Of a stretch of DNA of 64,000 nt, positions 54,860-64,000 are shown one piece after another. Each line of letters opens with the position of its first letter. Position 1 is the first letter of the stretch. Location of the stretch: positions 2,232,001 through 2,296,000 of the forward strand of contig CM074127.1 in NCBI GenBank assembly GCA_037178625.1, written 5' to 3'. A program made the position numbers and the translations under genes. This stretch comes from Skeletonema tropicum. Its lineage: Eukaryota; Bacillariophyta; Thalassiosirophyceae; Thalassiosirales; Thalassiosiraceae. Under the pieces are notes generated by a model. That model was not told where the DNA came from, did no database searches, and was given only the letters and a program-made list of their open reading frames with translations.

Positions 54860-56350
54860 TTATTTCTTCTTTGCCGTCGCTTCCACCTTCGTATTCTCTC
54901 GTTTTACTCTGAGACTAAAGTTGAGCTTCTCTTCCTTCTTGAGCAAATCATTCTTGAAATCAAAGTCTTTTGCGTAGACAGTTTTCATAATGAAAGATTT
55001 GTCAAAGTCAATAGCAGCACGATGACATTTCAAAACCTTCTTCAGCGTTTCAATTCTCTTGTGCGGAATGGGTGCATCCTCACTTGAATTACCTTCTGTC
55101 TCCTTGGTATTCTTTGCCTCAATCTCCAACATCTTATATGTCTCCATGTAACCTCTTGCCCTGGCACTGAACTTACGAATGAGATCCACAGTGAGAACCT
55201 CTCTTGAAATACACTTGTCGACCAATGCAAGGAAATCAGCAGTCGTTTTCTTTTGAGCTAATGGATGTCTTCGGTAGAGAGCTTTGGAGAATCCCCAAGA
55301 GTATTCGACACCCTCACCAGCGTATTCAGCATGGTACTTTGTTGTAATCAAGGCTCTTACTCCCAAAGATTCACAAACATATTCGAGTTGGCTTTGTTCA
55401 GACAAAAAATCCGTGCAGTTTGCAAGCAAATGCCGGAGGGAAAGCTCAGGAACCAAGTTACCCTCATCATCATACTTCATCACTTGGTAGCTGCCCTTTC
55501 TGAAGGTTGCTATATCGATCCAGCCACGTTCATACGCAATCTGCAGAAGTCCCTTACCCTTGCCCTCCCATCCATATATCATTTTGGTGGTAGGTGTTAT
55601 TTTGATATCGATACTAGACGCTTGCGCCATTTTTGCTAGCTCAGCATGTGTCATCTTCCATAACCTTATTTCTCCTTCCTTTTTCCCCCACTCGGTGTCC
55701 ATCAGCTCCGATATCAGCTCTTTCTTCACCTTATGTCGCTCTTTCCTCTTGTCTTCTGGTATTTCAACCTCTCGGTCGTGCCGTTGTCTTTCACGTTCCT
55801 CTGCTGTCAGCCAAAATGGGCCGACATCTTCACTGGTGAAGTTCATCGTTTGTTCTTGACCGATAGTCACCATTGCTGGATTGGATGCATCGTAGTATGG
55901 CCCGACAAATTCCTCCTGCCGTTCAATTTTGGTGTTCCTAGCTTGCGATGGTGTCGAGTGCCAATTCTTGTTCATTTCCTTTGCATCAAGACCGTCAACA
56001 CGCTTCTTTGCATGACCACTGCTCGAATCAAAAAGAAAGACATATTCATACTCATCTCCGAGTATTACTTTTACGCAATCTATTATATCTTCCGTTTGCA
56101 GGATCGTGTGGTTCCCTGTCCAGTACCCGTTCTTCCCGTATGCAAACTTAAGAATCCCAGGTGACGATTCAAGTGGTTGCTTTTTTGTGTTACCATTTAC
56201 GGCAATTGCCGCTGCCTTGTCGAAGTATTCTTGATTGGCTCTAGCAGCATTAATCTCCTTCAGCTGATCTTCGGTGATAGGAATGCCCCAACCCAATTCT
56301 CTCGATTGAAACGCAGATATCATGATACCAGCACCAACAGTCTTCGGCAT
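54860..56350 (-). pseudogene. DDE-superfamily transposase-like protein, C-terminal part
   Basis: 496 codons. The segment VGAGIMISAFQSRELGWG, then GYWTGNHTILQTEDIIDCVK, EYVFLFDSSSGHAKK (likely the second catalytic Asp plus His) and, later, GKGLLQIAYERGWID belongs to a large DDE transposase-like family common in fungi, oomycetes and plants. Its basic KRKERHKVKKE region lies between. Family members start with an Asp-bearing strand upstream that is not present in this frame, and the ATG at 56350 lies inside the conserved domain, so the N-terminal part is lost or frameshifted. Remnant of an autonomous transposon. Confidence 0.55.
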
Positions 56351-57120
56351 AATTGCCCTCCTTCCATGAGAGCTGCTGCTTCAGGTGACTGCCATATAAT
56401 ATTCGGAGTCTGGTTGTTGCTGCTGTTATCCCCGTCTATATCGCCACTGCTGTTGTTATTGTCGTCGTCTTCATCTTCATCTTCGTCGTCAACTTGATTA
56501 TTCTCATCCTCTAATCTACCCACGTTGGTGACGAATGGCACGAGAGGGCTCTGCTGCTGCTCAACTAGTCGTTGCGAGCGCCTTGTTCTTTTTTGTGGAG
56601 TAGGAGTAATTGGTGCAGCCGCTGATGATTTTGTTGCTTCTTTACGTTTGTTCTCATTATTTTTGTTCTTCTTCTTACCAGCGCATCCATCGTCGGGAAA
56701 TGATACTTGCTCCGGCTTGTTGCAAGATCGCTGCCGATTATTAGTTGCACTGTAACTCTGTATATGTTCTATTTCTGTGCACAATAACTCTGCTGCGCGT
56801 ATTGGTTCGTTGGGCACTTTCTCTCCCTTTCCAAAGTAGTAATAGTGCACCATCCGGCGTAATGACGAATTGAATGGACATGATGTTGTGAAATTTTTGT
56901 GGTATATCTTGTGTACATTGCTGCTGTTGAAAGGTCCGGCTGCCTTGTTCAGACGCTGCACGAGTTTGTTCCGTAAGGTATTGTCTTTATCTACATTCGT
57001 ATAGTGTCTGTGCAATATCTCTACCAACGACTGGTCGCAAATCCACCTGCCGCGATAAGTGTCACTTTTACTGATGAGCCGTGTGAAAAGGTATTCAAAA
57101 AGTGTATTACCATCGTTCAT
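56320..57120 (-). CDS. Hypothetical protein upstream of and overlapping the transposase remnant
   Basis: 266 residues. The first 120 residues are globular (WICDQSLVEILHRHYTNVDK, FNSSNVHKIYHKNFTTSCPF, RRMVHYYYFGKGEKVPNEPI). The rest is Lys/Asn-rich and then Asp-rich low complexity. The last 30 bp overlap the transposase frame at a -1 offset. It could be the N-terminal part of the same transposon protein, separated by a frameshift or by an unseen intron. I do not recognise the globular part. Confidence 0.4.
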   Translation of the reverse strand: MNDGNTLFEYLFTRLISKSDTYRGRWICDQSLVEILHRHYTNVDKDNTLRNKLVQRLNKAAGPFNSSNVHKIYHKNFTTSCPFNSSLRRMVHYYYFGKGEKVPNEPIRAAELLCTEIEHIQSYSATNNRQRSCNKPEQVSFPDDGCAGKKKNKNNENKRKEATKSSAAAPITPTPQKRTRRSQRLVEQQQSPLVPFVTNVGRLEDENNQVDDEDEDEDDDNNNSSGDIDGDNSSNNQTPNIIWQSPEAAALMEGGQLCRRLLVLVS

Positions 57121-57475
57121 GATTACAATCTTTAGTCAACCTAATTGGCTATTTTGGATCTAGACATGCAAGAGAGGTTAATTTATCCTTTTGGTTGAGC
57201 AAATATCCAACTTGTTGTGCGTAGTACGCTCCGGAATTTGGCCATGGTTGGCATCTTTTTGCGCGGAGTGGCTCTTGTTGAGGGGTGAGTTGGGAGAAAT
57301 CGGCCCAATGGGTTTTTATAAGACTCACTACGTCATTTGTACCTAACATACGTAGGAATTCGAAACTTGAACGGCTATCCGAAAATCCGTGAAAACAGCT
57401 GTATGCATGTCATAACTGTAACATGTGTAACTGAACCTCAATCTGTAACTGTTACCTGAGCAGCATTGAGACAGT
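57121..57475. other. Intergenic region between transposase remnant and MITE
   Basis: 355 bp. No gene or terminal repeat recognised. Confidence 0.4.
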
Positions 57476-57483
57476 TTGATACT

Positions 57484-57719
57484 TAGGCCTTTGGATATAG
57501 GGGGCTAGCCTACCCCTTATCGGGGGGACTTCCCCCCCAGATTCCCCCCGGCGAGAAGGGGGGGACGGATAGTTAGCGAAACTCCCGTGATTTCAGTCTA
57601 AAGCTAGCAAAATGTTGGCTAATATGGACCATTTTACCCCCATTTAGACGATTTGCCACCAGATCAGAACCCCCAATATCGGGGGGCGCCCCCCTAGCCC
57701 CCCTTTATCCAAAGGCCTA
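57484..57719. mobile_element. hAT-type MITE with 8-bp target-site duplication
   Basis: 236 bp. Terminal inverted repeats begin TAGGCCTTTGGATA at 57484 and end with the complement at 57719, extending about 25 bp with one or two mismatches. The element is flanked by the 8-bp direct repeat TTGATACT (57476-57483 and 57720-57727), the length made by hAT transposases. Long G/C tracts and GGGGGG runs lie next to both ends. The interior matches, in inverse orientation, the older copy at 20726-20957. The sharp duplication suggests recent movement. It sits about 300 bp upstream of the zinc-repeat protein gene. Confidence 0.9.
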
Positions 57720-57727
57720 TTGATACT

Positions 57728-58020
57728 CCGCTTGGAAATGGGCTACAAGTACAAGCAAACCCGAGAAGCTCAGAGAAGTTGCCCATTCTAGCTTGTTGAC
57801 TGGTGACACAACCGCTGGCATCACACACTCGCCACCCAGATTCGCCCAGAACTCCTTAGCACGCCTTGAACCTTGAAACACCGCGATGGGTGGAGAGGGG
57901 TGGAGTAGACAAACAACAATACCAGCGACCGACACAAAACAACTAACGAACCAGAGAGCCATTATTGGGGACGGCCGGAGTAGCGAAGTAGCAAGCAGCA
58001 AGGCAGTCAAATCAACCGCA
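57728..58020 (+). promoter_or_regulatory. Upstream region of the CxxxGC-repeat protein
   Basis: About 290 bp between the MITE and the chosen start. An in-frame ATG lies at 57886, so the protein could be 45 residues longer. No specific site recognised. Confidence 0.35.
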
Positions 58021-59229
58021 ATGAAGACCAACTTGAACGACAGTCCCAACGGCAGCGGTGCACCACGACCACCCCCTGACACCACCAGCCCCGCCGCCAA
58101 GCGGCCGCTTAGACAATGCACTGTTCACGGCTGCCCAACAAGGGGTCCCGTCGATGAAACGGGAACCTGCAGCGCACACGGGGCGAAGCGCAAGAGGTGC
58201 AAAATTGAAGGATGTCCAAATGGTAAGTGGTTGACAGGGCTGCTGTGTTTTATGATATGTTGTGCACAACATGATGTGTGCTACTCTCCATTATCTAACA
58301 ACCGAAACAACACGCTTTGAACACATCATCTTCTTCGTATACATACTCACAATCATCTATCTTTACTCATACCATACTCAGGTGTCGTCCAAGGTGGAGT
58401 TTGCGTCAAGCATGGAGCGAAGCGCCGCACTTGCAAATATCCGGGATGTGAAAAGAACACAAAATCCAAAGGGTTTTGCAGCAAACACGGGTGAGTGCGA
58501 GTATTGCATGCGAGTTCATGTATTGCATTTCAATTACACTTATCTGACTTTATCTCGTGCTGCTTCTGCTATCCTACGACCTGTTGTACTCTGGAAACGC
58601 TCATGACACGAATCTAAATAATAAGACCTGCTCGCAAGAAGTGTGTTGTACCCAAGTGCAACAATGTCGCTGTTCGAGGTGGAAGGTGCAAGTCTCATGG
58701 GGCTTATGCCGTCGAGTGCACCATCATCGGTTGCCAAGAGCAAGCTATTGGTAAAGGGTTGTGCCTCCGCCACTACAAGGAAATGAATGAAGCAATGACT
58801 CAAAATGCAGTTCGCTATGCACAAATGAGGCAAATAAGTCAAGCGATGCAAGCAGCACAAGGGGTCCAAGGAGTGCAGGTACCTGTAGCAGGCCTTGCAG
58901 CAATGAATCCTACCATGAACCCTACTGCAGCTGGTTTGATGCCCCTGCAGATGCAAGGTATGGGAATGCAAGTGCCGTTGTCCTTCCTCTCCGCTGAAAC
59001 GGGAATGCCGAATCAATTGTCTATGCCAAACCAAATTGGGGTGTCCTCACAAATGCAAATGGCCCTTCCTTTGCAAATGCAAATGAGCATGCCTTATCCT
59101 GTCAATGGGTTGACTTCTGGGATGGGGGCGCAAGTCGGGAATGATCGTCCTATCACTAAAAGCGGAGATGATGTTGGCAAATCAGATTCAAACGGAGAGG
59201 ATGTACCCACTGGTACACGCATGATATAA
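58021..59229 (+). CDS. Cys/His-repeat (WRKY19-type zinc motif) protein
   Basis: Three exons, 58021-58222, 58382-58490 and 58626-59229; 304 residues. Five copies of a zinc-binding-like repeat C-x4-GC-x(3-8)-G-x-C-x2-HG lie at about residues 38-160: CTVHGCPTRGPVDETGTCSA, CKIEGCPNGVVQGGVCVKHG, CKYPGCEKNTKSKGFCSKHG, CVVPKCNNVAVRGGRCKSHG and CTIIGCQEQAIGKGLCLRHY. Introns fall between or inside repeats and join them correctly. The second half is Met/Gln-rich (MQMALPLQMQMSMPYPVNGL), like an activation domain. The same repeat occurs in plant WRKY19-like proteins and in stramenopile proteins of unknown role. A nucleic-acid-binding or regulatory role is inference. Confidence 0.8.
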
Positions 59230-59401
59230 GGAACATCCCAATGGGAAATTCATAAACAGTTCAAACGGGGACCAAAAGTTAGAATCGAACGACATTCTGC
59301 GTTCGCGAAGTAACATATAATATAGTAGAGCTCATCTTGGAACATGAGCCTCTGTATCTCTTGCTTAGCGTCTATATTATTTTTTTAGTTCGTTTACATC
59401 T

Positions 59402-61501
59402 CTATTCACTTCCATCTATTTCAGGATCGTATGCAAAGCCTCCGTTCATTGTCTGCTCCTGCATTTCCCCATACATTGGACCAGCATAGTCGTCTTCCTC
59501 ATCACTGTCATAGTTCAAATTGAGGACACTTCTCTGAATATTGCGTTTGCGGAAGTCCAACTTCCAGCCATCATCGGAATCATCGGAACAGCCACCATCT
59601 CCATAGTAGGAAGCGTCGGCATCGTGATAATCATCGTAATTTGATCCAAGCCCGAACGAATGATCATCATCTGGATAATCATTACCGTCATATCTCTCAT
59701 CATTTGAATCGTGCTCATCATAATCCATTGATTCGTCATCATCAATGCCCTGGTTGTGGTACAATCTTTGCACAAACGCATCGTCTTTATCCTGCGTGTT
59801 CCCGGGCGCTTCCAAGATAAGCTCTCCATCTTTGGTCCAAGCTCCGAACCCTTGTTTCAGCTCAAACCTGTAGTCATCCTCGTCTTCAACCCAGTTGTTT
59901 GCACGAGCCAAACCAGGAGGGGAATCGGTACCAATAGGAGATGAGATTTCACGATCGTCATCTTTCTTCTCTTCTTCTGTGTTATTCTGCTTGTCACCTT
60001 CATCTCCCTCTTCAAGACAGTAAAGCTCGTAGTAATAATCGTCTTCGTCGCTATTCTGACCATTCACCTTCTTTGAATCTGATTCACCAGTGTTATCCAC
60101 CACCAGTGCAGAAGACACATCTTTCTGACCATACAATTTGGCTAATTCAGCAGGGCATAATCCTTGGCCATCCCGAATCGTTGGATCTGCACCCATATCA
60201 ATGGCTGCGCGAATTCCAGCCACATCCCCCCAAAGAGCTGCCATGTGCAAGACAGTTCGCCCCCTTCCATCTGCTACTCCGTTCCCAGTGCCATGGTATT
60301 GACGATTTATCATCTGGTTGCCACGAGGAGTCTTCGCCACAAATCCCAATCGAGGGTCTATCCGTAGGAACGATAAATGGGGAGATACTGCTCCCCCATT
60401 TTGAGTATGAAGTGATGCCAGTGAGTAGTCAATCAGACGAAGCACCTCAGCATCCAAGACGCAATCGTTTTCATGAAACTTATCCGCGTTCATGTTTCCC
60501 CAAAACGCAGACTCCAACACAGTTTGACTTTGTTCCACTGCTACACCAAGCTTTCTTCGCTTCTTGGTTCTTCTATTTTGATTATGGTCATCGTCATTCT
60601 CAGTGTCAGAAGGGCGAGTACGCAAACGACGAACTCTAGGGCCGGTCCCGCCACTATAATCGCCACTGTTGTCACTGCAGGAGCTAACATCCTCTGCGTC
60701 TGCCTCCAGTCGAACATCTACGATATGAAGCCACTTTGCCTGTTCTTCCCCCTTGGCGCAAGAATCCCCCCTCTTATCATCTTCTTGCACTGCCTTCATG
60801 GTGGACTGAGAGGGACTCTCTCCCGGCTGTTGTTGTTCATGTTGCTTATCTAAGCACTTGCGAATATCAGTAATTTTACGAAAAATAACAGTTCTCTTCG
60901 GTTTCACTGGGGCTTGTGATTGTGGTTCTGCGATAATATCGCCTTCGTCATTACTATGGTGGCAATCTTTTGTAGTATCAAAGGAATAGGATGGAGGAGT
61001 TCGTTGTTCATCATCACCGCCATCACTGAAATCTAACGGATTATCATTTCTTAGAACACTGCCCTTTTTAGCACGTGATGGAGTAAAGAGCAAAGCCGTA
61101 TTGTTGACCTTCTCCTGACTAGTTTTGCAGTGGTCCAAATTGACAGACGACAGCCTCTGAAGAAATGCAGATCCCTCTTTATTGTCAAATATTGATGGTG
61201 ACATCTTACGACGTTTGGACCGTTTTGTGTCAACTTCGGCCGGATCAAAGGCCGGCAGCGCGAGTTTAATACACTCGGGAGCAATAGATTTGCTCTTCCT
61301 CTTGTCCCTGCTGCTACCATTGTTGGCACCATCAGCGACGTTTTCGTTAATGGCATTAGTTGCATTCGTAGTAGTGACGGCAAATTTTTGATTTGCAGGT
61401 ACCGGTGACCGGCGTCTCTTGACTCTCAGGAATACGCGGGCTTTTTTTGTTTGATCGGCAGCTGTGGCGGCTGCGGCTTCATTGTTAGAATGCTCTGTCA
61501 T
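59402..61501 (-). CDS. Iwr1/SLC7A6OS-like protein fused to ankyrin repeats
   Basis: 699 residues, single exon. The N-terminus has RVFLRVKRRRSPVP, matching the LRVKRKR start of Iwr1/SLC7A6OS proteins. The C-terminal half has DEDDYYYELYCLEEGDEGDK, the Iwr1 core motif (DDYVYDIYYLE), and a long Asp/Tyr-rich tail ending in NLNYDSDEEDDYAG. Iwr1 escorts assembled RNA polymerase II into the nucleus. Between the two (about residues 425-485) lie ankyrin-type helices: GRGRTVLHMAALWGDVAGIR, AAIDMGADPTIRDGQGLCPA and ELAKLYGQKDVSSAL. Human and yeast Iwr1 have no ankyrin repeats and are about half this length. The pairing is in one uninterrupted frame, so it is not a splice artefact. Confidence 0.65.
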   Translation of the reverse strand: MTEHSNNEAAAATAADQTKKARVFLRVKRRRSPVPANQKFAVTTTNATNAINENVADGANNGSSRDKRKSKSIAPECIKLALPAFDPAEVDTKRSKRRKMSPSIFDNKEGSAFLQRLSSVNLDHCKTSQEKVNNTALLFTPSRAKKGSVLRNDNPLDFSDGGDDEQRTPPSYSFDTTKDCHHSNDEGDIIAEPQSQAPVKPKRTVIFRKITDIRKCLDKQHEQQQPGESPSQSTMKAVQEDDKRGDSCAKGEEQAKWLHIVDVRLEADAEDVSSCSDNSGDYSGGTGPRVRRLRTRPSDTENDDDHNQNRRTKKRRKLGVAVEQSQTVLESAFWGNMNADKFHENDCVLDAEVLRLIDYSLASLHTQNGGAVSPHLSFLRIDPRLGFVAKTPRGNQMINRQYHGTGNGVADGRGRTVLHMAALWGDVAGIRAAIDMGADPTIRDGQGLCPAELAKLYGQKDVSSALVVDNTGESDSKKVNGQNSDEDDYYYELYCLEEGDEGDKQNNTEEEKKDDDREISSPIGTDSPPGLARANNWVEDEDDYRFELKQGFGAWTKDGELILEAPGNTQDKDDAFVQRLYHNQGIDDDESMDYDEHDSNDERYDGNDYPDDDHSFGLGSNYDDYHDADASYYGDGGCSDDSDDGWKLDFRKRNIQRSVLNLNYDSDEEDDYAGPMYGEMQEQTMNGGFAYDPEIDGSE

Positions 61502-62242
61502 CTCTAAATAGGAATATATGTCTTATGGAAGGCGTGTGGGGTTGGAGGTTACCGTTGTTATTGGCGATCACAATAGATGTCAACACGCCATTGTCAGGGT
61601 CTAAATAGATAAGTTGTGGCTGGACAGCTAGCGTGTGATGGGTGTTCGGGGATAGGCCTACACCAGGATAGGGGGCGTGTGGGCGTGTCAACAACATAGG
61701 TGTGGGGGGAGGTGTCACAGACAGGAGATTTTGGGTCATGTTTAGGTATTGTTTGTCATTTTACGGGTGTCTTTTTGACGGTTTATACCCGATTATCCGC
61801 AGTTGTTGGGCCGATTGGGCGCCGCCAACAAGAGAGTGCCAAAAGCGCCCACAACTCCGGTAGCCGGGAGCGAGGTGGGTTTAAAAGTGACAGCCTGTGA
61901 CAGCGCGGAGAGGACAACTCCAGCGGCCCGCGCGTCACCACCTTATCCCGGCGACAAACGGATGCGAAGCAAGACAGTACGTGGAATGTCATAAAAGTAT
62001 CTTCTCCATGAGCGCGCAGCCAGCAGCCAGCCAACAGCCAAAGCCCGAAGCCACACAGTCTCACATATAAGATACCCAGGCCAGCGCATTAAAATAAGTA
62101 TTAAATAGGAGTATCATGTCTTACCAAATCACTTGGGAGCGCGGGAAAGGGGGCTTGCGTACTTTTATTCGGCATCATCCGGCATTCAAAAGCAAAGTAT
62201 CAATTGTCAAGTAGTCCCGTTTAAGGAATTCAACGCATATCG
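61502..62242. other. Intergenic region between Iwr1-like gene and Harbinger-like element
   Basis: About 740 bp with no recognisable gene. The left part contains the promoter of the Iwr1-ankyrin gene. Confidence 0.4.
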
Positions 62243-62430
62243 CCAATTGATGTGCCGAGTAACGCCGAGTAACGCCGAGTAACGCCGACTGCGTTAATCG
62301 GCGTTACTCGGCGTTACTCTGCGTTACTCGAAACAACGGTTATGCCGCTCGGCATTACTCGGCATTACTCGGCATTACATTATATGTCACCGGCATAACG
62401 ATTATGCTGACGGCATATCAATTGACATGC
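62243..62430. repeat. Inverted and tandem GCCGAGTAAC repeats, likely left end of a Harbinger-type element
   Basis: Three direct copies of GCCGAGTAAC at about 62254-62287 are followed by inverted copies GGCGTTACTC at about 62300-62330 and GGCATTACTC at about 62350-62380. CAATTGATGTGCCG at 62245 is matched in reverse by CGGCATATCAATTG at 62411-62424. The block can form large hairpins. It lies 110-300 bp before the transposase, as expected for terminal/subterminal repeats; the right end must lie beyond the window. Confidence 0.75.
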
Positions 62431-62538
62431 TACCATGTGACAACTTCAGTCGCACCAACATTTACAGCAGCATCGCCAACTTCACAAACCAACTTGATAG
62501 AAGTGCTCATTTTGAGCAGCAGTTACTTCTAACCAACG

Positions 62539-63420
62539 ATGGCATCCAATCAAAATATCAACGTAGGCACTTTCATCGCCATTGGGAGGCCTATCATCAC
62601 GCATCATGGCCGTGCTCTTTCTGAAAGGACGGAACATGGCAAGTTCAAATCATTTTTCTGGGCGAGCGCAGAGGTGTGTTTTGATTTATGGTACAGGCTT
62701 GATCCGACTGTCAATATCAGTAGATATGCGAAGCCGAAGCATCTTCTTTGGGCCTTAATGTTGGTGAAAGTATACGCATTGGAAAAGGTGCTGGCGAAGA
62801 TGGCATGCTGTGACGAGAAGACGTTCCGGAAATGGGCGTGGACTTTTTTGGAAGAAATTTCCGAGACTGTGATGCCACAAGTCATTTCTCTCGAAAACAG
62901 ATTTCGCGATGACGTTGGCAACAAGATCAAGATGACTGTTGATGGAGTGCAGTTTCTTTGCAAGGTTTGCGATGGCCACACACGCAGCACGATGTGGGCG
63001 TGGAAATTTAAGAAGCCTGGGGTGAATTGTGGAATCGGCATCTGTATTCGTACAGGTGACCTTTGTTGGGCGGAAGGGTCCCATCTTGGGCCATTCCATG
63101 ACCTCACCATGTACCGTGCTTTCTTGAAATTGCATCTTGAAGATGATGAAATGGTTAGTGGAGATAAAGGCTACAGAGGAGATGAAACCGTATCTACTCC
63201 TTACACTCAGAACGAAGAGGAGCAAGCGATTTCGAAGGTCCATCGGTCCCGTCACGAAACAGTAAATTGTCGTATGAAGATGTATGGCGCACTTAACACG
63301 GAATTTCGTCATGGGATTGTCAAGCACGGGCGTGTGTTTCGAACTGTGGCGACTCTCGTACAACTCGCAATTGAGATCGACGGTGAGAGATTGTTTGACG
63401 TTCCAGACTATGTGGAGTAG
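62539..63420 (+). CDS. PIF/Harbinger (IS5-like) DDE transposase
   Basis: 293 residues, single intact frame. The DDE catalytic core is visible: KIKMTVDGVQFLC (first Asp, about residue 133), SHLGPFHDLTMYRAFL (second Asp, about 187), SGDKGYRGDE, and HRSRHETVNCRMKMYGALNT (Glu). These are the motifs of the IS5/Harbinger DDE_Tnp_4 type. The N-terminal helical part (LLWALMLVKVYALEKVLAKM, DEKTFRKWAWTFLEEI) replaces the usual helix-turn-helix. No frameshift or stop is seen, so it could be active. A second protein on the opposite strand follows, as in many Harbinger elements. Confidence 0.85.
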   Translation: MASNQNINVGTFIAIGRPIITHHGRALSERTEHGKFKSFFWASAEVCFDLWYRLDPTVNISRYAKPKHLLWALMLVKVYALEKVLAKMACCDEKTFRKWAWTFLEEISETVMPQVISLENRFRDDVGNKIKMTVDGVQFLCKVCDGHTRSTMWAWKFKKPGVNCGIGICIRTGDLCWAEGSHLGPFHDLTMYRAFLKLHLEDDEMVSGDKGYRGDETVSTPYTQNEEEQAISKVHRSRHETVNCRMKMYGALNTEFRHGIVKHGRVFRTVATLVQLAIEIDGERLFDVPDYVE

Positions 63421-63604
63421 GTTGTAAAGAAGTTGGTACTCCTACGACTTTGATCACGATGGAAAGTAATACTTATAATGAGATTAGATGTTTAAAGATA
63501 ATCTATCTAAAAGTGCCAAGCAATTGATTCTTGAAAACGTGATGACATGAATACTAATAAATAATCACGGTTTCGAATGAAAGAAGAAATGTGGACCCCA
63601 AACG

Positions 63605-64000
63605 TTAAATATCATCAAACTTAGATGATGAGATTGACATGCTCATGTTGTCGAAGTCATTATGCACAACAGAAACATCGTCTTCGTCTTCGTCCTTCTT
63701 TAGCTTGCCTTTCTTGTTCGCCCCGTTATCGAGGATGGGGACGGAATAAGAATTGTTGTTGGCACGACGTGTAAGCTCGTTGTAGTCGAACTCCGCATTA
63801 CGTTCTTCTTCGTCGTCGTCGTCGTCGTCAGAAGATTCATCGAAATTTTGGTACCTATTGCCAGTGCCATAGTGTGCATTTTGATACCGCGCAAGGTGAT
63901 TAGGATGACGATGGTACTGAGGTTCAACCGATGAGACGTTCGACTGCTGGGGTTGTATATCGCCAATGAACTCGTACGGTTCGCCGTCGGGATCAAGAGC
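63605..64000 (-). CDS. Acidic protein, partial, probable second gene of the Harbinger-like element
   Basis: The minus-strand frame is open from the window edge to a TAA at 63605, giving at least 131 residues. The sequence reads DPDGEPYEFIGDIQPQQSNV, a poly-Asp/Glu run, RNAEFDYNELTRRANNNSYS, a Lys-rich piece and a tail ending MSISSSKFDDI. No domain recognised in this part. It is convergent with the transposase, 184 bp apart. The second ORF of PIF/Harbinger elements is usually a Myb-like DNA-binding helper; that role is only inferred from position, and the N-terminus is outside the window. Confidence 0.6.
   Translation of the reverse strand, partial: ALDPDGEPYEFIGDIQPQQSNVSSVEPQYHRHPNHLARYQNAHYGTGNRYQNFDESSDDDDDDEEERNAEFDYNELTRRANNNSYSVPILDNGANKKGKLKKDEDEDDVSVVHNDFDNMSMSISSSKFDDI

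Noticed and set aside
59941..60639. 232-codon plus-strand ORF opposite the Iwr1-ankyrin gene
   Set aside because: Antisense of a well-supported acidic coding region; His/Pro/Ser/Leu-rich shadow frame.

Overview
The window looks like nuclear DNA of a diatom, most likely a centric one of the Thalassiosira type. It holds a fucoxanthin-chlorophyll a/c light-harvesting protein. Four proteins carry a signal peptide followed by a Phe at the cleavage site, the four-membrane plastid targeting motif. Introns are short (about 80-350 bp) with GT-AG borders. There is a heat-shock-factor gene, a PxPT/PSxxPS-rich surface protein and a C-terminal piece of a ciliary IFT38 protein. About 25 genes are interpretable. 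All are eukaryotic, with no operons; many neighbours are divergent or convergent and closely packed.

Layout. 1-2147 (-): 5' part of a hemerythrin/CHY zinc-finger E3 ligase cut by the window edge. 3.5-8.2 kb: HSF gene, a tail-anchored acidic protein, an Lhcf gene, and a 679-bp foldback/MITE element just upstream of Lhcf. 8.4-13.1 kb: a 1527-residue repeat protein with an SH3BGR/glutaredoxin-like N-terminus. 13.7-17.9 kb: a 4.2-kb satellite array with a period of about 185 bp and a 548-bp higher-order repeat. 18.1-25 kb: HIR/stomatin, plastid cold-shock protein, a MITE, and a large surface protein. 25-29.7 kb: a Penelope-like retroelement flanked by 1240-bp direct repeats that span the shared promoter of two divergent genes. 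29.8-36.3 kb: Sec62, PP2A catalytic subunit, a WASHC3-like coiled coil, ribosomal protein uL4 and NAC-beta. 37.5-43.2 kb: plastid CIA30-like protein, homoserine dehydrogenase, and a berberine-bridge-type oxidase with an in-frame stop. 43.9-54.4 kb: proteasome RPN1, an Sfi1-like protein, a p24 cargo receptor, a mitochondrial CBS-pair protein, a proteasome alpha-like protein with a signal peptide, and a DEAH helicase. 54.9-64 kb: a broken DDE transposase, a hAT-type MITE with 8-bp target duplication, a CxxxGC/HG-repeat zinc protein, an Iwr1-ankyrin fusion, and a PIF/Harbinger-type element running off the right edge.

Most genes are ordinary housekeeping: protein turnover (RPN1, E3 ligase), secretion (Sec62, p24), translation (uL4, NAC-beta) and plastid metabolism (Lhcf, homoserine dehydrogenase, CIA30-like). 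The main points for a second look are the retroelement with its 1.24-kb duplication, the secretory proteasome alpha-like protein, the Iwr1-ankyrin fusion, the higher-order satellite, the nonsense codon in the oxidase, and several non-autonomous transposons near promoters. Exon borders were read by eye from splice consensus plus family similarity; no alignment was run.
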